Source of the DNA: Pyxidicoccus caerfyrddinensis
Lineage (GTDB): Bacteria; Myxococcota; Myxococcia; Myxococcales; Myxococcaceae
DNA: 64,000 nucleotides
Assembly (NCBI RefSeq): GCF_010894405.1
Contig: NZ_JAAIYA010000005.1
Location: 558,001-622,000, forward strand
Direction of reading: 5' to 3'
In this document: positions 8,315-17,732 of the stretch, one piece after another
How positions within the stretch are numbered: position 1 is the stretch's first letter
Layout of the letters: each line of letters opens with the position of its first letter
The notes under the pieces: model-generated
Databases searched by the model: none
Told to the model about the DNA's origin: nothing
The model's input: only the letters and a program-made list of their open reading frames with translations
Made by a program: the position numbers and the translations under genes

Positions 8315-10630
8315 ATGAAGCGTCAGCAGGTGAAGAGGCTCGGCCGAGCCGCGGTTGTCGGAGTGCTCCTGATGGCGGCGGCCGCGTGGGCGGAAGTGCC
8401 CGCGTCCGCCGTGGGCACGGGCGCGCCCGATGAGGGCGACCCGCGCGTCGAGGCGACGCTGCTGGTGGACTCCACCCAGGTGAAGCCGGGCGACACGTTC
8501 CGCGTGGGCGTGCGCTTCCGCATGGACCCGGGCTGGCACATCTACTGGAAGAACCCGGGCGACTCGGGCCTGGAGACGGACGTCACCTGGGACACGCCGG
8601 GCTCCACCGTGGGGCCGCTGCAGTGGCCCTCCCCGAACACCTTCCGCACGCCGGACGGCTTCATCACCACGCACGGTTATGAGGGCGAGGTGCTCCTCTT
8701 CGCGCAGGCGCGCGCCGCGCAGGACGCCACGGGTCAGCTCCAGCTGTCCGCCGCCGCCGAGGCGCTGGTGTGCGAGGTGCACTGCATTCCCGCCGAGCTG
8801 ATGCTCACGCGCAGCGTGCCCCTGGGCACCGAGACGGTGCGCGATGCCGAGGCCATGCGCGCCTTCGACGCGGCGCAGGCGAAGGTGCCTCGCCCGACGG
8901 CGGACACCGGTCACACCGTGCAACTCGCGCTGGACGCGAAGCAGCTCACCGCCGGGCAGGACTTCACCGGCACCCTCACCGTGACGGGCCCGGGCGGCGC
9001 GGCGCTGCCCGCGACGGAGGGGGACTTCTTCACCCCCGAGCGCATCGAAGGCGTGGCGAGCGTGGCGCTCACCCCGGCGGGCGCGGGCCGCTTCAAGCTG
9101 AAGGGCAAGGCGGAGCCGGATGTGCCGGGCGCCGAGCCGCGCCTCACGGGCGTGCTGCGCCTGGGCACGGCGGCGTCGGGCTACCAGCCGCTCGCGGTCG
9201 ACGTGGCGATGGCGCCCGTGGTGGCCGCCGGTGGGGCCGTGGCCGCCGCGCCTGGCGTGAAGCTGCCCTCCGTGAAGGACAGCATCGCCGCAGTGAAGCC
9301 GGTGGCCGCCGTGGTGCCCGCGGCCGCTCCTGCGGACTCCTCCGTGGGGCTGGGGCTGGCGCTGCTGTTCGCGTTCCTCGGGGGCGCGCTGCTCAACCTG
9401 ATGCCGTGCGTGTTCCCGGTGCTGGCGCTCAAGGCGTACGGCTTCACGCGCATGGTGCAGCAGGAGCAGGGGCGCGTGGCCTCGCACGCGGCGGCGTACG
9501 CGGGCGGCATCATCGGCAGCATGCTGCTCCTGGCCGGCGCGGTGCTGGCGGTGCGCGCGGGCGGCGCCAGCGTGGGCTGGGGCTTCCAGTTCCAGGAGCC
9601 GCTCTTCGTCGCGGCGGTGAGCGCGGTGCTGGTGGCCTTCGCGCTCAACCTCTTCGGCGTCTTCAACGTGGGCATGGACGGCACGGCGCTCGCGGGCAAG
9701 GTGGACAGCAGCCACGGCCTGCTGCACAGCGCGGGCGAGGGTGTGCTCGCGGTGGTGCTGGCCACGCCCTGCTCGGCGCCGCTGTTGGGCACGGCGGTGG
9801 GCTTCGCCTTCGCGGCGGGCCCGCTCACGGTGCTGGCCGTCTTCACCGCGCTGGGCCTGGGCCTGGCGCTGCCCTTCTGCGTGCTGGTGCTGGTGCCGGG
9901 GCTGGCGAAGAAGCTGCCGAAGCCGGGCGCGTGGATGGAGCGCTTCAAGCAGGTGCTGGGCTTCGCGCTGCTGGCCACCACGGTGTGGCTGGTGTGGGTG
10001 ATGGGCGGGCTGGCCGGCGTGGACGGCATGGCGCGGCTGTTGGCCTTCCTCGTCGCGGTGGGCCTGGGCACGTGGGTGTACGGCCAGTCGCAGCTGCAGG
10101 AGGGTGGGCGCAGGCTGGCCAGCGTGGCGGTGGCCGTGCTGGTACTGGTGGGCGCGGGCGTGGCGTCGCTGCGCTTCGACGGGCTGGCCCCCGAGGCCCG
10201 CGCGTCCTCCACGGTGGCGAGGACGCAGCCGTGGGACTCGGCGGCCGTCACGGCGGCGCTGGAGGCCGGGCAGCCGGTGTTCATCGACTTCACCGCGGAC
10301 TGGTGCCTCACCTGCAAGTTCAACGAGCGCACCGTGCTGTCGCGCGACGAGGTGCGGGCCGCCTTCACCGAGCACCAGGTCGCCTTCTTCGTGGCTGACT
10401 GGACGCGCCGGGACGCGCGCATCACCGCCAAGCTGGCCGAGCATGGCCGGGCTGGCGTGCCCATGTACCTGGTGCTGAGCCCCGGTGCTCCGGACAGGCC
10501 GGAGGTGCTGCCGGAGCTCCTCACCGCGGACCTGGTGGTGGACGCGGTGAAGCGCGCGGCGGAGTGCTCGCCCTCGCGCCGCAAGGACGGGTCCAACATC
10601 GTCTGTGCCGTCGGGTTCCCGCGGCCCTGA
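8315..10630 (+). CDS. dsbD: Thiol:disulfide interchange protein DsbD
   Basis: This 771-residue protein carries reducing equivalents across the inner membrane to the periplasm. The order is: signal peptide (VGVLLMAAAAWAE), an N-terminal periplasmic DsbD-like domain, a polytopic DsbD/CcdA membrane domain starting near LLFAFLGGALLNLMPCVFPV, and a C-terminal thioredoxin domain with the active site WCLTCK. Cysteines in LMPCVFP and ATPCSAP of the membrane domain are the expected redox pair. ATG 8315 has GGGAGG directly upstream; longer upstream frames add an implausible tail. A redoxin gene follows 54 bases after the stop and is a plausible partner in the same operon. Confidence 0.9.
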   Translation: MKRQQVKRLGRAAVVGVLLMAAAAWAEVPASAVGTGAPDEGDPRVEATLLVDSTQVKPGDTFRVGVRFRMDPGWHIYWKNPGDSGLETDVTWDTPGSTVGPLQWPSPNTFRTPDGFITTHGYEGEVLLFAQARAAQDATGQLQLSAAAEALVCEVHCIPAELMLTRSVPLGTETVRDAEAMRAFDAAQAKVPRPTADTGHTVQLALDAKQLTAGQDFTGTLTVTGPGGAALPATEGDFFTPERIEGVASVALTPAGAGRFKLKGKAEPDVPGAEPRLTGVLRLGTAASGYQPLAVDVAMAPVVAAGGAVAAAPGVKLPSVKDSIAAVKPVAAVVPAAAPADSSVGLGLALLFAFLGGALLNLMPCVFPVLALKAYGFTRMVQQEQGRVASHAAAYAGGIIGSMLLLAGAVLAVRAGGASVGWGFQFQEPLFVAAVSAVLVAFALNLFGVFNVGMDGTALAGKVDSSHGLLHSAGEGVLAVVLATPCSAPLLGTAVGFAFAAGPLTVLAVFTALGLGLALPFCVLVLVPGLAKKLPKPGAWMERFKQVLGFALLATTVWLVWVMGGLAGVDGMARLLAFLVAVGLGTWVYGQSQLQEGGRRLASVAVAVLVLVGAGVASLRFDGLAPEARASSTVARTQPWDSAAVTAALEAGQPVFIDFTADWCLTCKFNERTVLSRDEVRAAFTEHQVAFFVADWTRRDARITAKLAEHGRAGVPMYLVLSPGAPDRPEVLPELLTADLVVDAVKRAAECSPSRRKDGSNIVCAVGFPRP

Positions 10631-10684
10631 AGTGTGGCTGTCTGTCGTCGGTATTCCGCTGTCTCAATGCAGAGGAGGAACGCC

Positions 10685-11269
10685 ATGAAGCAGATCTTCA
10701 CCGCACTCTCGCTCGGCGCGCTGTTCCTGGGCGCCCCCGCCTTCGCCGACGCCGAAGTGGGCACGGCCGCGCCGGCCTTCACGCTGAAGGACGAGACGGG
10801 CAAGGAGCACTCGCTGGCGCAGTACAAGGGCAAGGTGGTGGTGCTCGAGTGGACCAACCCCGAGTGCCCCTTCGTGCAGCGGCACTACTCGGCCGACACC
10901 ATGGCCAACACGCTGAAGGGCTTCGACGCGAAGAAGGTGGTGTGGCTGGCGGTGGACTCCACGGCGCACAACACGCCGGACAAGTCCGCGGCCTGGAAGA
11001 AGACGGAGGGCTTCAGCTACCCGGTGCTCCAGGACGCCAGCGGCACGGTGGGCAAGTCCTTCGGCGCGAAGACGACGCCGCACATGTACGTCATCGACGA
11101 GCAGGGCGTCGTGCGCTACGCGGGCGCCATCGACGATGACCCGCGCGGCAAGAGCGACAAGAAGGTCAACCACGTGAAGGCGGCGGTGGACGCGCTGCTT
11201 GGTGGCAAGGCGGTGCCCACCGCCACCAGCACGCCGTATGGGTGCTCGGTGAAGTACAAGAGCAGCTAG
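10685..11269 (+). CDS. Exported redoxin/AhpC-TSA family protein without CxxC
   Basis: This 194-residue protein has a signal peptide (MKQIFTALSLGALFLGAPAFA) followed by a redoxin fold: APAFTLKDETGKEHSL, then VVVLEWTNPECPF. Instead of a thioredoxin CxxC it has one Cys in NPECPF at the active-site position, as in peroxiredoxin-like redoxins, and another near the C-terminus (PYGCSVKYKSS). The cis-Pro loop KTTPHMYVID is present. ATG 10685 has AGAGGAGG 7-14 bases upstream. Its position right after dsbD suggests its periplasmic redox state is maintained by DsbD. Substrate unknown. Confidence 0.8.
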   Translation: MKQIFTALSLGALFLGAPAFADAEVGTAAPAFTLKDETGKEHSLAQYKGKVVVLEWTNPECPFVQRHYSADTMANTLKGFDAKKVVWLAVDSTAHNTPDKSAAWKKTEGFSYPVLQDASGTVGKSFGAKTTPHMYVIDEQGVVRYAGAIDDDPRGKSDKKVNHVKAAVDALLGGKAVPTATSTPYGCSVKYKSS

Positions 11270-11298
11270 GTTGCGTCCCCTCGTGGGATGATGCCGGA

Positions 11299-11327
11299 GG
11301 CCCTCGTCCCGAGCGCGGACGGGGGCC
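11299..11327 (+). terminator. Intrinsic terminator of the dsbD-redoxin unit
   Basis: GGCCCTCGTCC (11299-11309) pairs with GGACGGGGGCC (11317-11327) with one G-T pair, followed by TTCTGCTTTT. Confidence 0.75.
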
Positions 11328-11353
11328 TTCTGCTTTTCGCGGTGGAGGGACGC

Positions 11354-11827
11354 ATGAGTACGTGGAGCATCCGCAAGGCGGGCGCGGCCGATATCGAGGA
11401 CGTCGTCCGGCTGCGACGCGAGTTGATGAGCATCTTCGGCGGGCTGACGGAGGCCAACGCCGCGGCGTGGGAAGCGGCCACCCGGCGCTACCTGAAGACG
11501 GCGCTGCCCGAGGGGCGGTTCCACGTGTGGCTCGCCTTCGCGGAAGGGGAGGCCGTGGCGTGCAGCGGGCTGTCCCCCTTCGAGCGGCCTCCGGCGGCGA
11601 ACCACCTGAGCGGGCTGGAGGGGTACATCCTCAACATGTACACCGCGCCCGCGTGGCGGGGCCGGGGCCTGTCTCGCGCGCTGATGAAGGAGCTGATGGC
11701 CTTCGCGCGCGAGGCGGGGATGGGGCGGCTGTGGCTGCATGCCTCGGAGGAAGGCCGGCCGCTGTACGAGAAGCTGGGCTTCGCGCCCAACCCGATGGCC
11801 CTCGAGTGGAGGCCCGGGGAGTCGTAG
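11354..11827 (+). CDS. GNAT family N-acetyltransferase
   Basis: This is a 157-residue GNAT-fold acyltransferase. It begins STWSIRKAGAADIEDVVRLR, typical for the first strand and helix, and has the acetyl-CoA binding segment MYTAPAWRGRGLSRALMKEL (motif A, R/Q-x-x-G-x-G/A). The C-terminal HASEEGRPLYEKLGF is the usual motif B. The acceptor substrate cannot be told from sequence. ATG 11354 has GGAGGGA upstream; the start lies beyond the terminator of the preceding operon, so it has its own promoter. Confidence 0.85.
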   Translation: MSTWSIRKAGAADIEDVVRLRRELMSIFGGLTEANAAAWEAATRRYLKTALPEGRFHVWLAFAEGEAVACSGLSPFERPPAANHLSGLEGYILNMYTAPAWRGRGLSRALMKELMAFAREAGMGRLWLHASEEGRPLYEKLGFAPNPMALEWRPGES

Positions 11828-11953
11828 CGCGGACCTGCTCATTCCCGGCGGCATGCCGCTTCCTGGTGAAGGGAGCGGACAGTGGAACCCCGGCCGGTGT
11901 CTTGTCCGACACGCGCCGGGTTCGGACCTTTGGGCCCAGAGGAGGAACGACGC

Positions 11954-12193
11954 ATGGCCGACAACAGGGGCAAGCCGGTGAGGGGTGACGAGCGGACGGA
12001 CACGAAGAGCGCCGAGGAGCTCGAGCGGGCGGCGCGCCACCAGAAGGGCGCGGAGCGCCGTGACGTGACCGACGAGGACGTGGGCGAGGACCGCATCCTG
12101 CAAAAGGGGATTGGCGGCTACGGCGCCGAGAAGGGCACCGCACCCGCGCGTGAAGCACCCCCGCTGAGCGACACGAGCGAGCGGCACCGCTGA
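11954..12193 (+). CDS. Small charged hypothetical protein (79 aa)
   Basis: This is a hydrophilic protein, MADNRGKPVRGDERTD at the start, rich in Asp, Glu, Arg and Lys and likely disordered. No recognised domain. The good ribosome-binding site GAGGAGG at 11939-11945 before ATG 11954 supports it. It converges on the MFS gene with only 25 bases between stops. Function unknown; composition resembles small stress-associated hydrophilic proteins, but that is only an impression. Confidence 0.6.
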   Translation: MADNRGKPVRGDERTDTKSAEELERAARHQKGAERRDVTDEDVGEDRILQKGIGGYGAEKGTAPAREAPPLSDTSERHR

Positions 12194-12218
12194 AGGCTTC
12201 CGAGCGGCGTCGCGGTCG

Positions 12219-13706
12219 CTAGGCGTGCTGTTCTCGCGGTGGCATTCCCCGGCGGTGCTGCCCTCGTGAGGGCGGTGCCGGCGTGGGCCCCTGCTTCTTC
12301 GCGCGGCCGGCCTCGCGGGGAATCGTGAGGAACGCGCACACGGCCCCCACGAAGCACAGCCCCGCGGACACCCAGAGCGCGCGCCGGGTGCCTTCGAGGA
12401 AGTCCGCGCCGGTGCTCCCGCTCAATCCGCCCAGCAGCGGCAGCAGCGCCACCGCGAGCAGGCCGGCGATGCGCGCCACCGCGTTGTTCACCCCGGAGGC
12501 GATGCCCGCGTAGCGGTCCTCCACCGCGCCGAGCACCACGGCGGTGAGCGGGCCCACGGTGATGGCCAGCCCCAGGCCCAGCACCACGACGCCAGGCAGC
12601 ACGGTGCTCACGTAGCTTCCGCCCTGCCGCATGAGGGTGAGGAGTGCGAGTCCGATGCCGGCGAGCACCGGCCCCACCGTCATCAACGGACGCGCGCCGA
12701 TGCGGTTCGCGAGCCGGCCCACCATGGGAGACAGCGCGAGCATCAGCAGGGTGATGGGCAGGAGCGCCGCCCCGGCCGCGAGCGCCGAGTACCCGAGCTG
12801 CTGCTGCAGCGCGAGCACCACCAGGAAGATGGCACCGCCCAACGCGAAGTACACCGCGAGCGTGGTGAGGTTCGCTCCGGAGAAGGTGTGCGAGCGGAAG
12901 AGGCCGAGCGGCAGCATGGGGTGCCGTCCCCGCGCCTCCACGAAGACGAAGGCCACCAGCAGCGCGGTGCCTCCCACGGCCGCGAGGATGGCGGGTGCAT
13001 TCCAACCGTGCGCCGGGCCCTCGATGAGCGCGTAGATGACGCCACCCAGGCCGAGCGCCGCCGTCACTGCTCCGGCGAAGTCCAGCCGGTGCGCGTCCCC
13101 CGTCGGCGCGTCGTTGGGCACATGGCGCAGCGCCACCCAGACGGCGAGCGCCCCCACAGGCACGTTGAGGAAGAAGACGAGGCGCCAGGAGCCCGCATCC
13201 ACCAGCCAGCCGCCGAGCAGCGGCCCCACCGCCGTGGTGACGCCGGACAGCCCTGCCCAGGCGGACACGGCGCGCTGGCGGTCCGCCTCCGCGAAGGAGG
13301 TGCGCAGCAGCGCGAGGCTCGCGGGCACGAGCAGCGCTGCGCCCACCCCCTGCGCGGCGCGGAACAGCGCGAGCGTCCAGACTCCCGGCGCCAGGCCGCA
13401 CAGCACCGACGTCGCGGCGAAGGCCACCAGGCCCACGAGGAAGACGCGGCGCTGTCCCCACGCATCCCCCAGCGCGCCCCCCGTGAGCACCCACGCGCCG
13501 AGCGTGAGGAGGTACGCGTCCACTGCCCACTGGAGGCCGGACAGGCCCGCTCCCAGCTCGCGGCCGATGGCGGGCAGGGCCACGTTGACGGCGGTGCCGT
13601 CGAGGAAGGCCATGCCGCTGCCGAGCACGCTGGCGAGCAGCACGCCTCGGCCCTGCTTGCTCGCATAGGCCACGGAGGAGGGAGGAGCCGGAGTGTCGGG
13701 GGCCAT
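12219..13706 (-). CDS. MFS efflux transporter, DHA2 (EmrB/QacA) type
   Basis: This 495-residue major-facilitator protein has about 14 membrane segments. The DHA2 family hallmarks are present: an early LDGTAVNVALPAIGREL stretch in TM1 and the LTGGALGDAWGQRRVFLVG motif A after TM2. An RAAQGVGAALLVPASLALL segment corresponds to motif B/C. Such proteins export drugs or toxic organics in exchange for protons. No TetR- or MarR-type regulator or membrane-fusion partner is adjacent. The Lys/Pro-rich C-terminal tail is cytoplasmic and probably unstructured. Confidence 0.9.
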   Translation of the reverse strand: MAPDTPAPPSSVAYASKQGRGVLLASVLGSGMAFLDGTAVNVALPAIGRELGAGLSGLQWAVDAYLLTLGAWVLTGGALGDAWGQRRVFLVGLVAFAATSVLCGLAPGVWTLALFRAAQGVGAALLVPASLALLRTSFAEADRQRAVSAWAGLSGVTTAVGPLLGGWLVDAGSWRLVFFLNVPVGALAVWVALRHVPNDAPTGDAHRLDFAGAVTAALGLGGVIYALIEGPAHGWNAPAILAAVGGTALLVAFVFVEARGRHPMLPLGLFRSHTFSGANLTTLAVYFALGGAIFLVVLALQQQLGYSALAAGAALLPITLLMLALSPMVGRLANRIGARPLMTVGPVLAGIGLALLTLMRQGGSYVSTVLPGVVVLGLGLAITVGPLTAVVLGAVEDRYAGIASGVNNAVARIAGLLAVALLPLLGGLSGSTGADFLEGTRRALWVSAGLCFVGAVCAFLTIPREAGRAKKQGPTPAPPSRGQHRRGMPPREQHA

Positions 13707-13864
13707 ATGGCTCTAGCGTGGAGACGGGGCCACGGACACGCCATGCCTGGGGGCACCGACGCGGAGGGATTCAGGGCACGCGCGGGAGCACGCGCACGGC
13801 TGCTCGGGCGCTGGGGATGCTGCGCGCTCGCGGCGTGCGTACGGTGTGGAGATGGAGGTGCACC

Positions 13865-14158
13865 ATGGCGGAGACGTGTGACCACGTGGAAGCGGCGGGG
13901 GACCCCGCGCCCCGGTCGAGGGGCTGCGAGGAGTGCCTGAAGATGGGCGACCCGTGGGTGCACCTGCGGCGCTGCCTGTCGTGCGGCCACGTGGGGTGCT
14001 GTGACGACTCCAAGAACAAGCACGCGACGAAGCACTTCCACCAGACGCAGCACCCCGTCATCCAGTCCTTCCAGCCGGGAGAGGCGTGGCTGTGGTGCTT
14101 CGTGGACGAGCTCTTCGTGGAGAGACGGCCCCCGCCCGAGCACGAGGCGCGCCCGTAG
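13865..14158 (+). CDS. UBP-type zinc finger protein
   Basis: This 97-residue protein is almost entirely a zf-UBP domain. Zinc-ligand residues are visible in order: CDH near the N-terminus, CEEC, CLSCGHVGCC, then HATKHFHQTQHP. In eukaryotes this fold binds the free C-terminus of ubiquitin; bacterial stand-alone versions are known in myxobacteria and actinobacteria but have no assigned role. ATG 13865 was chosen as the start because the upstream extension lacks domain content. It is a single gene before an SDR gene. Domain call firm, function unknown. Confidence 0.85.
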   Translation: MAETCDHVEAAGDPAPRSRGCEECLKMGDPWVHLRRCLSCGHVGCCDDSKNKHATKHFHQTQHPVIQSFQPGEAWLWCFVDELFVERRPPPEHEARP

Positions 14159-14248
14159 CCAGTTACGGACACCCGGCACCAGGGGACATTGTCACGGGGC
14201 CGGGGCTGCCTTCTGGTGGGCGCGTTCATCCCTCACGAGGAGGCAGGC

Positions 14249-15103
14249 ATGGCAGGCACGATTCTGGTGACCGGCTCGACGGGCACCATTGGCGGCGAAG
14301 TGGCGCGGCAGCTCATCGCGGCGGGCGTCCGGCCCCGCCTCCTGGTGAGAGACCCGGCGAAGGCGCGCGAGTTCGAGGGCAAGGCCGACATCGTGAAGGG
14401 TGACCTAGGCGACGCGGCTTCGCTGGAGCGGGCGATGCGGGGTGTGGAGAAGTTGTTCCTCGTCGGGTCCGGCGTGGATGGGCAGGCGCTGGAGGCGAAG
14501 GCGGTGGACGCCGCGAAGAAGGCGGGCGTGAAGCACGTGGTGAAGCTGTCGCTGCTCGGTGCGCAGGATGAGGCGATTACCTTCGCCCGCTGGCACCGCC
14601 CCGTGGAGAAGCAGCTGGAGGCGTCCGGCATGGCGTGGACGTTCCTGCGGCCCGTCAACTTCATGAGCAACATGCTTAACAACATCGGCAGCATCAAGGG
14701 CCAAGGGGCCTTCTACGAGCCCACCGGTGACGGGAAGACGTCGGTCATCGACCCGGCGGACGTCGGCGCGGTGGGGGTGAAGGCACTCACCGAGCCGGGC
14801 CATGAGGGCAAGGCGTACACACTCACCGGCCCCGAGGCACTGTCCAGCGCGGAGCAGGCGGCCGTGCTGACGAAGGCGCTCGGGCGTGAGGTGAAGTTCG
14901 TGGACGTGCCGCCCGAGGCCGCGAAGCAGGCCATGGCGGGCACGGGCATGCCGGCCGCCTATGTGGACGCGCTGGTGGATTTGCTCGCGGCGATGAAGGC
15001 GGGCAGGACGGCCACGGTGACGGACACCGTGCAGAAGGTGACGGGCCGCAAGCCGGGGACGTTCGCCGACTGGGCGCGGAGGCACGCGGCCGCGTTCAAG
15101 TGA
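14249..15103 (+). CDS. NmrA-like NAD(P)-binding SDR family protein
   Basis: This 284-residue protein has an N-terminal Rossmann fold with the glycine motif LVTGSTGTIGGEVA, typical of atypical SDRs of the NmrA/TMR group. VVKLSLLGAQ and HRPVEKQLEASGMAWTFLRP match the family; the latter replaces the classical catalytic YxxxK, suggesting a redox sensor or an oxidoreductase such as quinone reductase. Cytoplasmic. ATG 14249 has AGGAGG 7 bases upstream. Its 3' end nearly meets the convergent GspG-like gene (8 bases between). Confidence 0.85.
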   Translation: MAGTILVTGSTGTIGGEVARQLIAAGVRPRLLVRDPAKAREFEGKADIVKGDLGDAASLERAMRGVEKLFLVGSGVDGQALEAKAVDAAKKAGVKHVVKLSLLGAQDEAITFARWHRPVEKQLEASGMAWTFLRPVNFMSNMLNNIGSIKGQGAFYEPTGDGKTSVIDPADVGAVGVKALTEPGHEGKAYTLTGPEALSSAEQAAVLTKALGREVKFVDVPPEAAKQAMAGTGMPAAYVDALVDLLAAMKAGRTATVTDTVQKVTGRKPGTFADWARRHAAAFK

Positions 15104-15111
15104 CGCGCGGC

Positions 15112-15537
15112 TCAGCGTGAGGGCACGGAGAGCCGGAAGCGGCGCACGAGGTCCTCGTCGCTTTCGTCTCCCCCGGGTTCCCCGTCGGCGCCGAGGGTCG
15201 ACACCTCGGCCTGTCCGTCTTCGGTGACGGAGAAGGCGTAGGGGTTTCCCCATGGGTCCATCGGCATGACTTCCAGGATGCCGGCTTCCACGAGGACCCG
15301 CAGCCCTGCTTCCTTGCTCGGGAGTTGCCCTGTCCGATGGACGTAGAGCCTGAAGGCACTTTCGATGGAGCGCAGGTCCAGGAGGGCGCGGTCCAGCTTC
15401 CCGTGAGCTGGGGTCACGCTGATGAACAGGGGACTGAGCAGCGCCAGTCCCAGGAGGCCAACGGCGATGACGAGGATTGCCTTGGCGGCCTCTCGGAACG
15501 AGCGACTCAAGGACCGTCTGGGCATGGAGTCGTGCAT
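15112..15537 (-). CDS. GspG-like protein with an atypical N-terminus
   Basis: This 141-residue protein has one N-terminal membrane segment (AILVIAVGLLGLALLSPLFI) and a domain like the C-terminal part of type II secretion major pseudopilin GspG: LDLRSIESAFRLYVHRTGQL, LPSKEAGL, PMDPWGNPYAFSV and STLGADGEPGG. What is missing is the prepilin-peptidase motif (G-F-T-x-x-E) before the hydrophobic helix; it has basic RRSLSRSFREAAKA instead. It therefore may stay membrane anchored rather than assemble into a pseudopilus. No other T2SS gene is near. ATG at 15537 or 15525 may be the start. Confidence 0.7.
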   Translation of the reverse strand: MHDSMPRRSLSRSFREAAKAILVIAVGLLGLALLSPLFISVTPAHGKLDRALLDLRSIESAFRLYVHRTGQLPSKEAGLRVLVEAGILEVMPMDPWGNPYAFSVTEDGQAEVSTLGADGEPGGDESDEDLVRRFRLSVPSR

Positions 15538-15716
15538 GGCGGGCCGTCACCGCGTCATTCAAGCATCGTGCCTGGACTGCGTCGGCCCAGCGCGCTCCGG
15601 GCTCCTGATGGAAGCTCGCCAGAGTGGCAGTGTCATCGACCGAGGGTGGGTCATCCTGGCGCGGACGTCCGGTGCCTCTTCCCGGCTCCGGACCGACGGC
15701 TCGTGCTCCCACGGTG

Positions 15717-15753
15717 ACGGTGGCTCCTGCCTGCTTCGGACCGGAGCCACCGT
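15717..15753. terminator. Strong hairpin after the HtrA-like pair
   Basis: ACGGTGGCTCC (15717-15727) pairs perfectly with GGAGCCACCGT (15743-15753), 15-base loop, 8 bases beyond the stop of the minus-strand protease gene. There is no T-tract on that strand. Confidence 0.6.
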
Positions 15754-15761
15754 TCCTTCGC

Positions 15762-16679
<918 letters not shown>

Positions 16680-16700
16680 CGTGTCATTCCTTCCTTCACG

Positions 16701-17597
16701 TCAGGAGCGCTTGCCGACGGTGATGGGCACCTCGCGGAATTCACCGGCGCGCAGCACGCGGGCCTGGACGGTGGTGCCCACCTTCTCGTCGCCCAGGTAG
16801 CCGAGCAGGTCCTCCACGCGGTGCAGCGACTGGCCACCCAGGCTCACCAGCACGTCGCCGAGCAGCAGGCCCGCCTTGTGCGCGGGGCCGTCCGGGTCCA
16901 CGGAGAGGAAGACGAGGCCCGCCTCGCTGCCGGCGCGCTCCACCAGGTGCTGGGGGATGCGCACGGGGTACGCGCCCACGCCGAGGTAGCCCCGGCGCAC
17001 GCCGCCGTGCTCCTTCAGCGCGGCCGTCACGCGGGTGAGGGTGTCACCGGGGATGACGACGGCGGCCGTGCGCGAGAAGGCCGCGGTGAGCAGGCCCACG
17101 AGACGGCCTTCCGTGTCCACGAGCGCGCCGCCGGAGAAGCCGGGCGGGAGGTCCGCGTCGGTTTCGAGATAGCGGTCCACGCGGCCACCGGCGTGGGTGC
17201 GCCAGCCCTCGCCGTGGGTGCTGACCATGCCGAGCGTGGCGCGCGCGGTGCGGCCCGGACGGGCCACGGTGACGACGAGGTGGCCGACCTTTACGTCATC
17301 GAGCGGGGCCGCGGGGAGTGGGGTGAGGCTGGAGGCGTCGGCCTTGAGGAGGGCGAGGTCGGTGCTGGCGTCGCGGCCGATGAGCTCGGCGGAGACGGTG
17401 CGGCCGTCGGCGAGGCCCACCTGGATGTGGCCCTCGTGTTCGACGGCGTGGCTGGTGGTGACGATGTGGCCCTCGGTGCCCCAGACGATGCCCGAGGCCC
17501 CGCGACGGCGGCGCGCCTCGACGCGGACGATGCTGGGGGCGACGCGCTCGACGACGGAGGCGAGGGACTGGGAGAGGGACTGGAGGTCGGTGGACAT
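16701..17597 (-). CDS. HtrA-like serine protease with PDZ domain (second, upstream copy)
   Basis: This 298-residue protein is related to its neighbour but diverged. The triad residues remain: His in IVTTSHAVE, Asp in ASTDLALL, Ser in GFSGGAL. The usual GNSGG is GFSGG here. A PDZ follows near DGPAHKAGLLLGDVLVSLGG. The start at 17597 (MSTDLQ) is preceded by AAGGAA 7-8 bases upstream; a longer frame to 17645 lacks a site. No signal peptide is visible, so this copy is also predicted cytoplasmic. Two tandem, non-identical proteases may form mixed oligomers; that is inference. Confidence 0.85.
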   Translation of the reverse strand: MSTDLQSLSQSLASVVERVAPSIVRVEARRRRGASGIVWGTEGHIVTTSHAVEHEGHIQVGLADGRTVSAELIGRDASTDLALLKADASSLTPLPAAPLDDVKVGHLVVTVARPGRTARATLGMVSTHGEGWRTHAGGRVDRYLETDADLPPGFSGGALVDTEGRLVGLLTAAFSRTAAVVIPGDTLTRVTAALKEHGGVRRGYLGVGAYPVRIPQHLVERAGSEAGLVFLSVDPDGPAHKAGLLLGDVLVSLGGQSLHRVEDLLGYLGDEKVGTTVQARVLRAGEFREVPITVGKRS

Positions 17598-17671
17598 GGC
17601 GGATTCCTTTCGAGGCTGAAGGTAAAGGCCTCGAAAGGGCGCCACATCGGCGGACCGGGCAGGACACGGAG

Positions 17672-17687
17672 CTACCCGTTCGGGTAG
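17672..17687. promoter_or_regulatory. Inverted repeat upstream of the HtrA-like pair
   Basis: CTACCCG-TT-CGGGTAG is a perfect 7-bp inverted repeat 75 bases upstream of the start at 17597, in the gap after the TOPRIM-like gene. It could be a repressor operator for the protease pair or a weak terminator of the upstream operon. Confidence 0.35.
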
Positions 17688-17732
17688 GTCGGCTGGCTAT
17701 TTGGGGGAGGAGGCTGGTGGTTCGGGTGGGAG

